A stretch of DNA of 64,000 bases from Vandiemenella viatica. Its lineage: Eukaryota; Arthropoda; Insecta; Orthoptera; Morabidae. Under the pieces are notes generated by a model, which worked only from the letters and a program-made list of their open reading frames with translations, was not told the DNA's origin and did no database searches. Positions 1 through 11,013 of this stretch are shown here, piece after piece. The position numbers were made by a program, and so were the translations under genes. Each line of letters starts with the position of its first letter. The stretch's first letter is position 1. The stretch spans positions 27,805,112-27,869,111 of the forward strand of contig JARYHS010013630.1 in assembly GCA_031002005.1 (NCBI GenBank), read 5' to 3'.

Positions 1-620
1 ATTTTTGTACATAAAAGATCGACCAGATAGGTGATTACATGAGTCAGATAAAAAAGTATTTTAATGTACTTTCGTACCAAAACTGTGCAAAATAAAGTAA
101 AGGTGTCAAACCTACCTGTCATCCCCAACACTAATTCCCTGTAACAATCACTTGAAAACGTTAAAGGAGACTAAAGACCGGGTAGGAACATGGGCGAGCT
201 ATGGAAAAATGTGGACGCGAGGGGGCGAGCTGCCACTCGGCCGACTGTCGTTGCGGTGACGGTACAGACCAGGATTGGCAAAATAGAGCTCGACCTTTAC
301 ATTTAGCAACTGATACATACACTGGCGCAAATTAAAATCCCAACAACCATACGATGTTGTGATAAATGAATGAAATTTGGCCCCAAGTATGCCCACATGA
401 AGAGTATTAAATGATTTAAAATTAAAAGTTTTACATGTAATAATATGAGAATTACGGTGCTATCTATTATGTAAATTGCTATTTTTTTATATTCTTTTAA
501 CGTACTAGTGGCGTACAGTGTGGTGTAACATGACACTTTGTTGTCCACGAGTTCTTGTTTGCTAAGTATGCCCAGGCGAAGAGTGACAACTCTATACACT
601 CAAATGTCTAACTGTGACAG
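1..620. other. unassigned non-coding stretch
   Basis: I see no gene here. The open frames in this stretch are short, overlap on both strands and match nothing I recognise. Confidence 0.4.
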
Positions 621-624
621 AGGT

Positions 625-1570
625 CGGAGAATTGACGTGTTTTAAAAAGGTGCATCATATCGTGAAATCTCCTAAAGGATTGGCCGTACTGCATTGTCAG
701 TATACAGACTTGTTACACAGTGATGAAAGAAAGCTCTAATACTGCAGGTCTATACTGATGGATAACAGCACGTGAAGACCGCCAAATTGTGTGGGTGGCT
801 GCTGCTGGCAAATGGTTGACTGCAGGCCAGATCCAAACAGTGGTTACAGAGAGTCACCCCCCTCCTCGGACGATTGAAAACCAATTACTTGAAGCTGGAG
901 TACGCTCTCTGAACCCTATGCAATGTGTCCCATTAATCTGATTTCATTGCCAGCATCATCTAACCTGGCGTAATGCAAAACATAAAAGGACATGTGAATG
1001 GCGTACATTTGTGTTTAGAGACGAGTCTCGATTCTGTCTGTGGCAAATGATAATTCACGACATGTTCGGAGGCGTATTGGAAAACGGCTTACCTGCTGTG
1101 ATTTCAGAACATCACACAAGTGCAGTCACCGGTGTCATTTTTTGGCGGCAATCAGTTTCGACAGCATGACTGAGTCGGCTGTTGTTTAAGGCACAATGAC
1201 AACCCACCACTATGTGGACGGGGTACTACATCTTATTGTGATACCCTTCATGTTCACCATTCAAATCGCATCTTACAATAAGATAATGCCCGTCCTCATA
1301 TTGCGGCCATCGTTACACAAGCCTTCCAAGGAGTTTCGATCACAATTTGAACAGCACAGTCCCCAGATTTTTCCCCAATAGAGCATGTCTGGGATACCAG
1401 GAGTAGACACATTTGATCACATGGTGACCCAGCACAAACTGCGCAGCAACTGACTGCAAAAGACATGCAGGCGTAAAGATAAATGCCCCAAGAAGACATT
1501 CGAAACACTTGTTGATTCAATGTCGGCAAGAATCCACGAATGTATTGGTGCTCAAGTTGGACGCATTTCT
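625..1570 (+). pseudogene. decayed Tc1-like transposase
   Basis: This is a degenerate Tc1/mariner-superfamily transposase on the plus strand. Reading across frames gives, in order, a helix-turn-helix piece (GASYREIS near 648), a second piece with REDRQIVWVAAAGKWLTAGQ near 770-835, the first catalytic-Asp region RDESRFCLW near 1018-1045, the second catalytic-Asp region DNARPHIA near 1285, and SPDFSPIEHVWD near 1361-1393 holding the catalytic Glu. Several stop codons and frame changes show that it is dead. Between the second Asp and the Glu there are 32 residues, the same as in the intact Tc1 element at 52122-53549. The element ends were not located, so the limits are those of recognisable coding sequence. 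Confidence 0.8.
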
Positions 1571-2507
1571 TACTGAAAACTGTATCGAAAGGTAAGAACT
1601 TATCCTGATCCATTTCCATTTGCTATCATTTCTTCTGGGTATGGCCCTGGATATATCTTCAAAGTTTCCTAAAATTCTACCATTCCTGTATGCATGGTGA
1701 GATTCTAATTTTTGCCAGGTTAACTACAGGGCGGCCATAATATTTCGCTATAAATTTTTAAAAAATCGAAAACTACCCAATAATTTGTTGTTGAAACGTT
1801 AACATAGGTTGTATTTAAATGACTTCGCAAGGATATCGAGAGGAAAGGTAACAGAAGTGGCTTGATCCAAGTAGAAGCAATTCCAGACCCAGATGGGGTT
1901 CCATCGGTGCAAACCCAGAATCCGGGTCCCACAAGTCGTGAGACCCTGGGAGAGACTGTATAGTCAGAGAAGCAACTCTACATTAAGTTCCTTCATAAAA
2001 ATAGAACAATAAATGCAATATAAAAACAACGAAATTTTTTTTTCGAAAAGAAAAAAAAACGGCTTAGGTAATATAAGAACATGCCTTTGCGTTATCTGCC
2101 GTCTTTACATGAAGTACTTCACAAGTGAAGTATTTTACTATCCGCCTAAGATACACGTAGCTACAGACTTCTAAATATGACATTGTATGTCTTCACGTGT
2201 TAATTTTACATTTCTAGCGCCGCTCTGTAGCATATAAATAAAAATGTTGTAAACGGCTTGAATGTTCGCTCAGTTTGATCAGGAACAAAAGTTCGACATC
2301 CCTGTAGATTTAAGGAATACACCTGTATTCGACAGAGGGATTACCCATAATACAAATTTTCTTCTTCTCTAAATTTATTATGGAAAATTCATAGAGATCA
2401 TATCGCGATCATATTTGCATATTCTCAATCAGAAGAAAGCACAGCAAACTTACACGAACCTAGAATTTAAGTGCTTACTAATGTTACGATTTCGCTAGCA
2501 AGATACG
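1571..2507. other. unassigned non-coding stretch
   Basis: AT-rich sequence with no recognised gene or element. The short open frame at 1720-1932 on the minus strand has no recognisable motif. Confidence 0.35.
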
Positions 2508-2518
2508 CGGTTCCGACT

Positions 2519-2701
2519 TTTTTTTTATTTATTTATTTAAATGGCTTTCGGCCTTATCAGCCACACAGCCAAGTTCTTTGCGTTTTATGACAATTCACAT
2601 TTCATTACAGTTCTATTTACATAGTTTAACAATTTACATTTCATTTCCTTTACAATTTTAAATATATATAATTTACATTACAGTTCTATACACAACAATT
2701 A
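2519..2701 (-). mobile_element. 5'-truncated retroposed insert with 11-bp TSD
   Basis: The 11-mer CGGTTCCGACT occurs at 2508-2518 and again at 2702-2712, directly flanking this 183-bp segment. The left end on the plus strand is T-rich with repeats of TTTA, which on the minus strand is a simple A-rich retroposon tail. The body contains GGCTTTCGGCC and repeated AATTTACATT blocks. The target duplication plus A-rich tail identify a target-primed retroposition, so it is a LINE or SINE 3' end inserted in minus orientation. The source family cannot be named from so short a piece. Confidence 0.75.
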
Positions 2702-2712
2702 CGGTTCCGACT

Positions 2713-3232
2713 GTTTTAAACACATGCTTTACAAAAACTGATTACCAACGACGGACGATACCATCAACGAACACTTGGACCCGTTCAGATTGATTTGAAA
2801 CCTGACAGTATTGCTAGTTTAATTCACAGTTTTTATTAGCATAAATTCGAACATGATACGATTTCATGTCGAATATAGGTGCACTGTCGATAATAGGCAG
2901 GTACGCAGAGTGTAAATCGGAGAACGCGAAATGTACTCAGTTTGTACATCACGAATCTGTCAGATAATAAATTCAAAAATTACTATAAAAACTTCAAAGC
3001 ACTTGTAAATCTTAGCTTGAAAGCTAATGGAATTCTAAATAAGCAAAACAATTTTAAAACCTAGACTACGCGTATTCCGACATACGCTTAGTTTTCATTT
3101 CCAAATTTTCTCTAAATATTTTCGATGATTTACAATTTAACTGTCTAATTACTATGATTTTAGAAATTATATATAAACTTTAATTTTAAAACTTCCTCTT
3201 TTTATACAAGAAAACTTACATTATATCCACCG
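2713..3232. other. unassigned non-coding stretch
   Basis: AT-rich sequence with no open frame of note and no repeat that I could match elsewhere in the window. Confidence 0.35.
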
Positions 3233-3243
3233 CCGCTTCTAAC

Positions 3244-3498
3244 TTTTTTTTTTTTTTTTTTTTTTTTACAGTTTAACGTCCCTTTTTAACAACGTGGTCT
3301 TTAGAGACGGGAAAGGATGGGGGCAAGGAATGGGAAGGAATTCGGCCATGGCCTTTTGAAGGAAGCATCCCGGCATTCACCTGGAGTGATTTGGGGAAAC
3401 CATGGAAAACCCAAATCTGGATGCCCGGACGGGGATTCGAACCGCCGTCCTCCCGAATGCGAGGCCAGAACGCTATCCGTTACACCACCACGCTCGGT
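3244..3498 (-). mobile_element. full-length tRNA-headed SINE
   Basis: Read on the minus strand this element begins with a tRNA-like head: an A-box-like TGGTGTAACGGATAGCG and a B box GGTTCGAATCC (plus coordinates 3433-3443). It continues into a unique body (CATCCAGATTTGGGTTTTCC, then CCATGGTTTCCC) and ends in a run of about 20 A. The 11-mer CCGCTTCTAAC flanks it exactly at 3233-3243 and 3499-3509, which is the target-site duplication. The same family recurs at 5890, 7171 (in each unit of the tandem array), 28892, 32500, 33003 and 34227. It would be transcribed by RNA polymerase III from the internal boxes and mobilised by a LINE in trans. Confidence 0.92.
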
Positions 3499-3800
3499 CC
3501 GCTTCTAACAAACCGAACAGTGACGAAAGGCAAGCACAACAATGAACGATTTCTTGTGATTGTTGGAGCTACAGAGCGATTGCTCTCTTTGTTTAAGGGT
3601 ACGGTACTGCCAACAATTATATTCTACTATAACGAATGAGCACAGCCGCCTGGATCGCATTTGAAAAAGCACTAGATCAACCTAAAAACAAATATTCATA
3701 ACAATAAAAGTAGACGTGTTTCTACACCAAAGGATAAAAGAGGTTTATTATTGATTTTTTTTTTGTGTCACACTAATTTGGATTACGATTTTCGAAATGT

Positions 3801-3879
3801 GGGTGTCACCCCCAAACGGGTGACACCCGGGGCGGACCGCCCCCACCGCCCCCCCCCCCCCCCCCTAGCTACGCCACTG
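3801..3879 (+). mobile_element. 3' end of a hAT-type MITE
   Basis: The right end, CTAGCTACGCCACTG at 3865-3879, is the terminal sequence shared by the hAT-type MITEs elsewhere in this window. It is preceded by a long C run and by a perfect hairpin, GGGTGTCACCC (3801-3811) and GGGTGACACCC (3818-3828). The left terminus is not recognisable, so this is a truncated copy. It abuts a mariner remnant, which it probably interrupts. Confidence 0.6.
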
Positions 3880-4080
3880 CTGGAAACGACGTACTTTCAA
3901 AGTGTTTTTCAGTTTTGGGAAGAGAAAAAAGTCTGCCAGAGCCAAGTCTGGAGAATAGGGTGGCTGAGGTACAACGGGAGTGCGATGTTTTGCCAGATAA
4001 TTCGTGACAAACAACGATGCGTGAGCGGGTGCGTTGTCATGGTGCAACATCGTATGCGAGGCAATCAAGATTAGCCTCAC
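3880..4080 (-). pseudogene. mariner transposase fragment
   Basis: The minus-strand translation holds LHHDNAPAH and PPYSPDLALADFFLFPKLK, the hallmark second catalytic Asp and D34D region of mariner transposases. Only about 67 residues of the C-terminal catalytic half remain. The frame ends where the hAT-type MITE end lies at 3879, and no upstream HTH region is visible. It is a dead fragment of a cut-and-paste transposon. Confidence 0.85.
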
Positions 4081-5889
4081 TGTTCGTCACGTAGCATTGA
4101 ACGGTCATTTAGTAGTACGTAGGAGGACACTGATTTTATTGATAATGTGTTGAAAAAATATGGACAACAACCTAGACGCCTTAACTTATTATTCAAACAG
4201 AGAATTCAACAACAAAATTTGTATTTCTCAATCTTTTTCTGTGTATTTCCTTTAATGGCAGAGGGGTGCAAGTGCACACCCGCCCCCCCTCCCGGCTCCC
4301 TGTCCCTGCAAACCCATTTCCCCCCATTCCTGTACCCTCCTATTTTGCAAAGGAATATTTATCTTAATTTGAGAACAAACAAAATAAACCTTATATCTAG
4401 CTGTTTGAATTTATAATTGAAGAACAGTTTATAGAGTTTTAGACGTTTTGTTCCTGCCACTAGTTTTATGAATGTAATTAATTCAGTTGTTAGAAGGGCA
4501 ATTGAAGACACTCCTTTGTATTACTGTACGATCCAGAAATTGTGTGACTGCATCATTTGCATTATTTCTCAGCACCTCGGTAACAGTTTAGTTCGTGTCT
4601 GATACTTGGCCTCCTTTGTCCACTTCATCTAATAAAATTTATCTTACTTACCACCATGTTGTTGCTTACCGTGCGTAATACCTTGGAGATATTCATAAGC
4701 TACACTTTCAACATGGCCTCGATTGTAAATTTCATCCAATTAACTGTGATTCTCATGAGTAACCCACCTCTCCCAAATCTATGTTGTTGATTTACAAAAC
4801 ACTCGATTACAGAAAATTCTCTTTATCAACTGTGTCCATATAGATCAACAGTAAAGTATAAAGCAAGAGTAAATGTGGCTTCATTTAAATGTCATGTGAC
4901 TTTGTGATTATTACTAACCAATCTGCATTTTGTATTGTTTCGTTACAAATACTTGGAACTTCTGTCGAAATGGTTTGTGCAATTTAACAGTTTCATTATA
5001 GTAGGTAGGTTGACTAGTTTTTGCATGGAATTCAGATCAAAGTCTGTGACTACTTAGTCAATAATCTATTTATATATAAATCAGGTAACTAGCAAAATAT
5101 TTTATATTTCATGACTGAAGAAATAGATTGAGATTCAAATTTCAGTAATTATGTCTGATTGATATTATTGTATTTTGAGACCAAATTTCATTTTCTATAA
5201 GAATAAATTAAGTCTAAGCATTTCACTACTTTTTTCTCCTTTTTTAAAAAAAATAATGCTTTTTCTACTAAATATCAATATTTTGATACCATTACAAGGC
5301 TTTTTGATTTGTCTTAGAGATTACAGAATTTGTGAAAGAATGCTTTGGTCATTAGGAGTCAATATCGGCGTAGGTTCTCAATAAGAATAATGGTTTCTTT
5401 TCTCATTTTTTTCAAAAAATATAACTGCCGTCCAGTGGCCTTAATGAAAGAAATAATCGTTTAAAACTGTAAAATGGCAAATCAGAACAACGTTTTTCCG
5501 TTATATTTACTGCTATTTTTAATATTATCTCGAAAGCATAAAATTGGTGTTTCTCAGAAAAATCTTCGTTTTCGGCGGACGTAGAACTCAAAACACCGAC
5601 TGTAACAAATGTTCCTTATCGTTTCTAGATCTACGGCCGTGAAGCGTGGGAAGGACGTCAGCTTTGACCTCGAGTGCAGACACCAGATGCGTCTGTAGAA
5701 TTACCCAAGCATGTTGCCAAAGCAGACGGTCTAATTTTACAAATAGCATTGACATACAATGGCGAGTGAACTTCAACTTGACAAAGACTTAAAGTGTTTT
5801 TATTTCTTTAACGTTTCATTCCTGCCAGGTGAAGCCCAGAAGGCGAGCTGCTATAAGATCTTTTCAGCCAGCCTAACGTAAGGGAATAA
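4081..5889. other. unassigned non-coding stretch
   Basis: About 1.8 kb of AT-rich sequence. A C-rich patch lies at 4280-4340. No coding region, terminal repeat or known element could be supported. Confidence 0.35.
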
Positions 5890-5954
5890 GGAACTGGAAG
5901 CAGTTCGACCATGGCAATTTAAAGGAACCATCCCGGTATTCGTCTGGTCAGTCT
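5890..5954 (-). mobile_element. SINE remnant
   Basis: The stretch containing TCGACCATGGCAATTTAAAG and CATCCCGGTATTCGTCTGG matches the middle of the tRNA-headed SINE in minus orientation, with many substitutions. It is broken at 5954 by a hAT-type MITE. The tRNA head is not found beyond the MITE. Weak SINE similarity may extend leftwards to about 5805. Confidence 0.6.
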
Positions 5955-6123
5955 CAGTGCCGGATATAGGGGAGACCAAACCAGGGCACTTGCCACGGGC
6001 GACAACTTCAGAGAAGTGACAAGTGGCAAATTCGTGAGGCGGTAAACTTTTTTAACTCTGCAGCCGAGGGCGTCAATCTCAAAATTTTTTCTCCGCTTCG
6101 AAAAATTTGTAGGTCCGCCATTG
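5955..6123. mobile_element. hAT-type MITE, 169 bp
   Basis: The element starts CAGTGCCGGATATAGG and ends AGGTCCGCCATTG, an imperfect inverted pair of the hAT type. The 8-mer GTCAGTCT lies at 5947-5954 and again at 6124-6131. An 8-bp duplication is the target signature of hAT transposases. The element has no coding capacity and is inserted in an old SINE remnant. Confidence 0.82.
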
Positions 6124-6131
6124 GTCAGTCT

Positions 6132-6828
6132 CACAAGGAGAAGTCTTGAGGGCGGAAATCTAGATCGGCGAACGAAAAAGATGGATCCAAAGTATAGAAA
6201 ACCAGGAATTCACCCTAATGCTGCTCGCTCCGATGATCCTTACGAGAAATTAAAAGTTATAAATTGTAAAATTTAACGTGCTTATTACATCACTATTGAA
6301 AACCCGATGAAGTTGAAATAGTCCAATAGCCGTGTAGTATTAGTATGCGAAAGGTCGTAGGTTTTTTATTCCTATGTGCATTTTCTTTTACTGCTATCTG
6401 TAGCATTACATATTAATTTTTTTGCACTGAACGTCTCTTCTTGTCAAAGAAGAATGAGAAGCTTAGTGACACAGTCTATTCTTATTGGTCTTGAACAAAT
6501 ACTTACCCGGTTCTTTCTACTACAGATAAAATTCCTAAATTCTCAATTTGAAATAAATATAAGATTCATTTTAGGCAGAAATAACCGAAACAAATCATTT
6601 TTATACAAATCTTTAAATTAAAATGGTGTAAGTTAATGCTTAATATAAGACAATAAAATTGCAAAATTTTTAAAGAATCTTCACAACTATTACCTAATCA
6701 AGAGCAGACTGGAAAATGTTACACAAAAAGTAGGAAAATATGTGTCTAATAATTTCGTAGAAAACAAAGAGAAGTGAAGATAGCAAAAATGTCTACAAGA
6801 ATGTAGCTATTAGACACGAAACAAAAAT
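6132..6828. other. unassigned flank of tandem array
   Basis: AT-rich single-copy-looking sequence that leads into the first unit of the tandem array. No gene is seen. Confidence 0.35.
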
Positions 6829-6829
6829 T

Positions 6830-7862
6830 GTCGCGAAAACTGCGGCCAGTGAAATTTGCGGCCAGTGAAATCTGCGGCCAGAATTCTCAACAATGCTGTA
6901 GCGGCATGTTTATTATAGAATAGGATCAAACTGGTTGTATTGTTAAAAGCCGCCCCACCGGCGCTCTGAGCGGATTGCTGCATTTGTAGCCAATGTTTCT
7001 AAACAGCAGGTTGACAGTACAGATGTTTTATAGTTTATAACTGTTATTAAAATACAAGTTTTATTCTTGCTTAAAAGACGTAGAAAAGAATTGTAATAAC
7101 GAGGCAGATACTTACAGAATCGTAGAAGATTTCATGCAAAATCTCCCTTTGCCTCACATTACTAGTGCAGGAGGCTTCGCATTCGCGAGGACGGTGGTTC
7201 GAATCCCTGTCCGGGCATCCAGATTTGGGTTTTCCATGGTTTCCCAAATCACTTCAGGCAAATTCCGGGATGCTTCCTTCAAAAGGCCATGGCCGAATTC
7301 CTTCCCATTCCTTGCCCCCCCCCCACCCCCCCATCCTTTCCCGTCTCTAAAGATCTCGCTGTTAGAGAGACGTTAAGCAAATAAGAAACTAGTGTAGGAA
7401 AAAATATTCTACCATCAGCAGTTGTGGGTTAACGTCATCCACATCAAATTTCCCCACAGACGACACGATAATGGAGTGACATCGCTCCATTTGGACGGAT
7501 GGAGCGATCGTGTATGGCCGCCTCTAGACGACCTCGGCCACTCCGATCTAGTTAGTACCGCACTGGATTTTCCGAACAGTGTTGCAGATCAGCAAAAAAG
7601 TCTAAGAAACCTGTGAAACATTTGCGTCTCTATTAAAAAAAAAAAATAGAAATTAACTTGGCTGTTTCGGGCGTGTAATGTAAAATGATTTGTTCACGTA
7701 ATAACTTCCAGGCCACGATTTAGTGAGACCAGGTCGGGTCGTCTAAAGGGGCGTTTAGAGTGATTAGGACGGCGCGGCATGACACAAAGAGAAGAGGTAT
7801 TGGCCGCAGATTTCGCAGATTTTAGGTTGGCCGCAAATTTCACTGGTCGCAGTTTTCACATA
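6830..7862. mobile_element. TIR element with iterated GCGGCC motifs
   Basis: The left edge reads GTCGCGAAAACTGCGGCCAG and continues with two further copies of GTGAAATYTGCGGCC. The right edge (about 7798-7862) holds the inverted counterpart, GGCCGCAAATTTCACTGG followed by CGCAGTTTTCACA. The inverted ends and subterminal iterations suggest a non-autonomous DNA transposon of about 1 kb, whose middle now includes a SINE piece. I could not find a convincing target duplication or name the superfamily. Equivalent copies start at 8930, 11015 and 13115. Confidence 0.55.
7171..7376 (+). mobile_element. SINE piece within array unit
   Basis: This segment carries the SINE B box GGTTCGAATCC, the CATCCAGATTTGGGTTTTCC body, a C-rich patch and the AGAGACGTTAAGCA tail. 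The tRNA head upstream of the B box is truncated or diverged. Corresponding copies lie at about 9271-9476, 11356-11561 and 13456-13659, so it was present before the array amplified. Confidence 0.85.
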
Positions 7863-8004
7863 TCCAAACAAAAGCTTGTTTGGAAAACGCCAGTACCATA
7901 CAAAAAGCAACAATATAAGACGGAAATATAGCCTCAGATAACAAAAAACAAAAAAAACAAGCGCGTGCCGATTGCATAAAATTTTGGGTTTTTCATGTAA
8001 GAAA

Positions 8005-8214
8005 CAGTGGCGAAGCTATCGGAGGGCTAGGCGGTGCCGTGCAATGGGGTCCCTAAGCTCCGGGATTCCCCAAGTGCAGCTAAGGGGCCCCCAAGGTCAG
8101 CTCGTGGGACCCTCACAAGACATGGTAGAGCTAAAAAAGAAAGGCCCATCTGGCCTGAGGGCCCCCAAAATATTTTTTTGCTCCGGGGGTCTCATTAACC
8201 TAGCTACGCCATTT
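8005..8214 (+). mobile_element. hAT-type MITE, ~210 bp, in array unit
   Basis: It begins CAGTGGCGAAGCTATC and ends CTAGCTACGCCATTT. The flanks GTAAGAAA (7997-8004) and GTAAGAAG (8215-8222) match at 7 of 8 positions, consistent with an old 8-bp hAT target duplication. Copies in the other units start at 10106, 12189 and 14283. Confidence 0.75.
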
Positions 8215-8683
8215 GTAAGAAGATCAGCAAGAAGTAGTGGCTCAAGATCAGTCCTCTAACGAATCATAAAGGGAACTGAGAAAATCACTTTACTACTTGG
8301 TTAATACCTCATTAGCCAACCAAAGCCAATTATGGAATGTTGTTGGTAGAAGTTGTCTGAGAAGAAATGAGACATGTATTCCGGAAACAAGTCGTCGACT
8401 TTTTCTTTATTTTATTGAGCGGCTGCGGTTGTGTGAATGTTAATATCGTTTTAGAACACTGCAGTTGCGGAATAACACAATCAGGATATTGTTGATTTTA
8501 CTTTAAATCGTAAAATCCAATGGAATAGTACATGTAAGAGGACAACAATTTAAAGGACCTGGCATTTATTTTATCATTGACGCAGTGCACAACGTAGTTC
8601 CATTATATCTGCTGCGCTTCTTTTTGATTTACTGGACAAATCACTTTGCGTCCTTCGTTGAAGGCTTTCACGCACCTTGTCAC

Positions 8684-8928
8684 CAGGGGCGTAGCTACTA
8701 TGGGGCTAGGCGGTGCAGTGCACCGGGGCCCCTACGCTCAAGGGGCCCCCAAGCGCTGTTCAGAGGGCCCACGGGCCTTCACGGCAAACTGGAGACTTTT
8801 TTTTCTCTACCGTCGTCTAAGGGGGACCCTAAGACACAGGGAGCCCCCTCACTAAGAGGCCCTCACCGTTCATTCAGGCCCCCAACCACTGCTCAGGAGG
8901 CCCCCAAGCACAACTCAGGAGCCCCCGG
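8684..8928 (+). mobile_element. truncated hAT-type MITE at unit junction
   Basis: It begins CAGGGGCGTAGCTACTATGG after CTTGTCAC (8676-8683). It is cut off after CAGGAGCCCCC, where the next unit begins. Copies at about 10768-11013 and 12869-13113 are cut at the same point. The intact version is at 14947-15309. Confidence 0.85.
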
Positions 8929-11013
8929 TGTCGCGAAAACTGCGGCCAGTGAAATTTGCGGCCAGTGAAATCTGCGGCCAGAATTCTCAACAATGCTGTA
9001 GCGGCATGTTTATTATAGAATAGGATCAAACTGGTTGTATTGTTAAAAGCCGCCCCACCGGCGCTCTGAGCGGATTGCTGCATTTGTAGCCAATGTTTCT
9101 AAACAGCAGGTTGACAGTACAGATGTTTTATAGTTTATAACTGTTATTAAAATACAAGTTTTATTCTTGCTTAAAAGACGTAGAAAAGAATTGTAATAAC
9201 GAGGCAGATACTTACAGAATCGTAGAAGATTTCATGCAAAATCTCCCTTTGCCTCACATTACTAGTGCAGGAGGCTTCGCATTCGCGAGGACGGTGGTTC
9301 GAATCCCTGTCCGGGCATCCAGATTTGGGTTTTCCATGGTTTCCCAAATCACTTCAGGCAAATTCCGGGATGCTTCCTTCAAAAAGGCCATGGCCGAATT
9401 CCTTCCCATTCCTTGCCCCCCCCCACCCCCCCATCCTTTCCCGTCTCTAAAGATCTCGCTGTTAGAGAGACGTTAAGCAAATAAGAAACTAGTGTAAAAA
9501 ATATTCTACCATCAGCAGTTGTGGGTTAACGTCATCCACATCAAATTTCCCCACAGACGACACGATAATGGAGTGACATCGCTCCATTTGGACGGATGGA
9601 GCGATCGTGTATGGCCGCCTCTAGACGACCTCGGCCACTCCGATCTAGTTAGTACCGCACTGGATTTTCCGAACAGTGTTGCAGATCAGCAAAAAAGTCT
9701 AAGAAACCTGTGAAACATTTGCGTCTCTATTAAAAAAAAAAAAAAAATAGAAATTAACTTGGCTGTTTCGGGCGTGTAATGTAAAATGATTTGTTCACGT
9801 AATAACTTCCAGGCCACGATTTAGTGAGACCAGGTCGGGTCGTCTAAAGGGGCGTTTAGAGTGATTAGGACGGCGCGGCATGACACAAAGAGAAGAGGTA
9901 TTGGCCGCAGATTTCGCAGATTTTAGGTTGGCCGCAAATTTCACTGGTCGCAGTTTTCACATATCCAAACAAAAGCTTGTTTGGAAAACGCCAGTACCAT
10001 ACAAAAAGCAACAATATAAGACGGAAATATAGCCTCAGATAACAAAAAACAAAAAAAACAAGCGCGTGCCGATTGCATAAAATTTTGGGTTTTTCATGTA
10101 AGAAACAGTGGCGAAGCTATCGGAGGGCTAGGCGGTGCCGTGCAATGGGGTCCCTAAGCTCCGGGATTCCCCAAGTGCAGCTAAGGGGCCCCCAAGGTCA
10201 GCTCGTGGGACCCTCACAAGACATGGTAGAGCTAAAAAAGAAAGGCCCATCTGGCCTGAGGGCCCCCAAAATATTTTTTTGCTCCGGGGGTCTCATTAAC
10301 CTAGCTACGCCATTTGTAAGAAGATCAGCAAGAAGTAGTGGCTCTAACGAATCATAAACTGAGAAAATCACTTTACTACTTGGTTAATACCTCATTAGCC
10401 AACCAAAGCCAAATTATGGAATGTTGTTGGTAGAAGTTGTCTGAGAAGAAATGAGACATGTATTCCGGAAACAAGTCGTCGACTTTTTCTTTATTTTATT
10501 GAGCGGCTGCGGTTGTGTGAATGTTAATATCGTTTTAGAACACTGCAGTTGCGGAATAACACAATCAGGATATTGTTGATTTTACTTTAAATCGTAAAAT
10601 CCAATGGAATAGTACATGTAAGAGGACAACAATTTAAAGGACCTGGCATTTATTTTATCATTGACGCAGTGCACAACGTAGTTCCATTATATCTGCTGCG
10701 CTTCTTTTTGATTTACTGGACAAATCACTTTGCGTCCTTCGTTGAAGGCTTTCACGCACCTTGTCACCAGGGGCGTAGCTACTATGGGGCTAGGCGGTGC
10801 AGTGCACCGGGGCCCCTACGCTCAAGGGGCCCCCAAGCGCTGTTCAGAGGGCCCACGGGCCTTCACGGCAAACTGGAGACTTTTTTTTTCTCTACCGTCG
10901 TCTAAGGGGGACCCTAAGACACAGGGAGCCCCCTCACTAAGAGGCCCTCACCGTTCATTCAGGCCCCCAACCACTGCTCAGGAGGCCCCCAAGCACAACT
11001 CAGGAGCCCCCGG
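8929..11013 (+). repeat. tandem array unit 2
   Basis: This is the second unit. It lacks the 12-bp segment near 10341 and also lacks GGGAA shortly after. It shares AAGGTCAGCTC and AGACATG variants with unit 1 against units 3 and 4. Confidence 0.9.

Larger units (their letters stand above)
6829..8928 (+). repeat. tandem array unit 1
   Basis: This is the first unit, with its left edge at single-copy sequence. It carries the 12-bp extra segment in the GGCTCAAGATCAGTCC stretch near 8231 that unit 3 also has and units 2 and 4 lack. It ends inside the second MITE. Confidence 0.9.

Noticed and set aside
3425..3498. tRNA gene
   Set aside because: The A and B boxes belong to a SINE head with a non-tRNA body, an A tail and a target duplication, and no full cloverleaf is seen.
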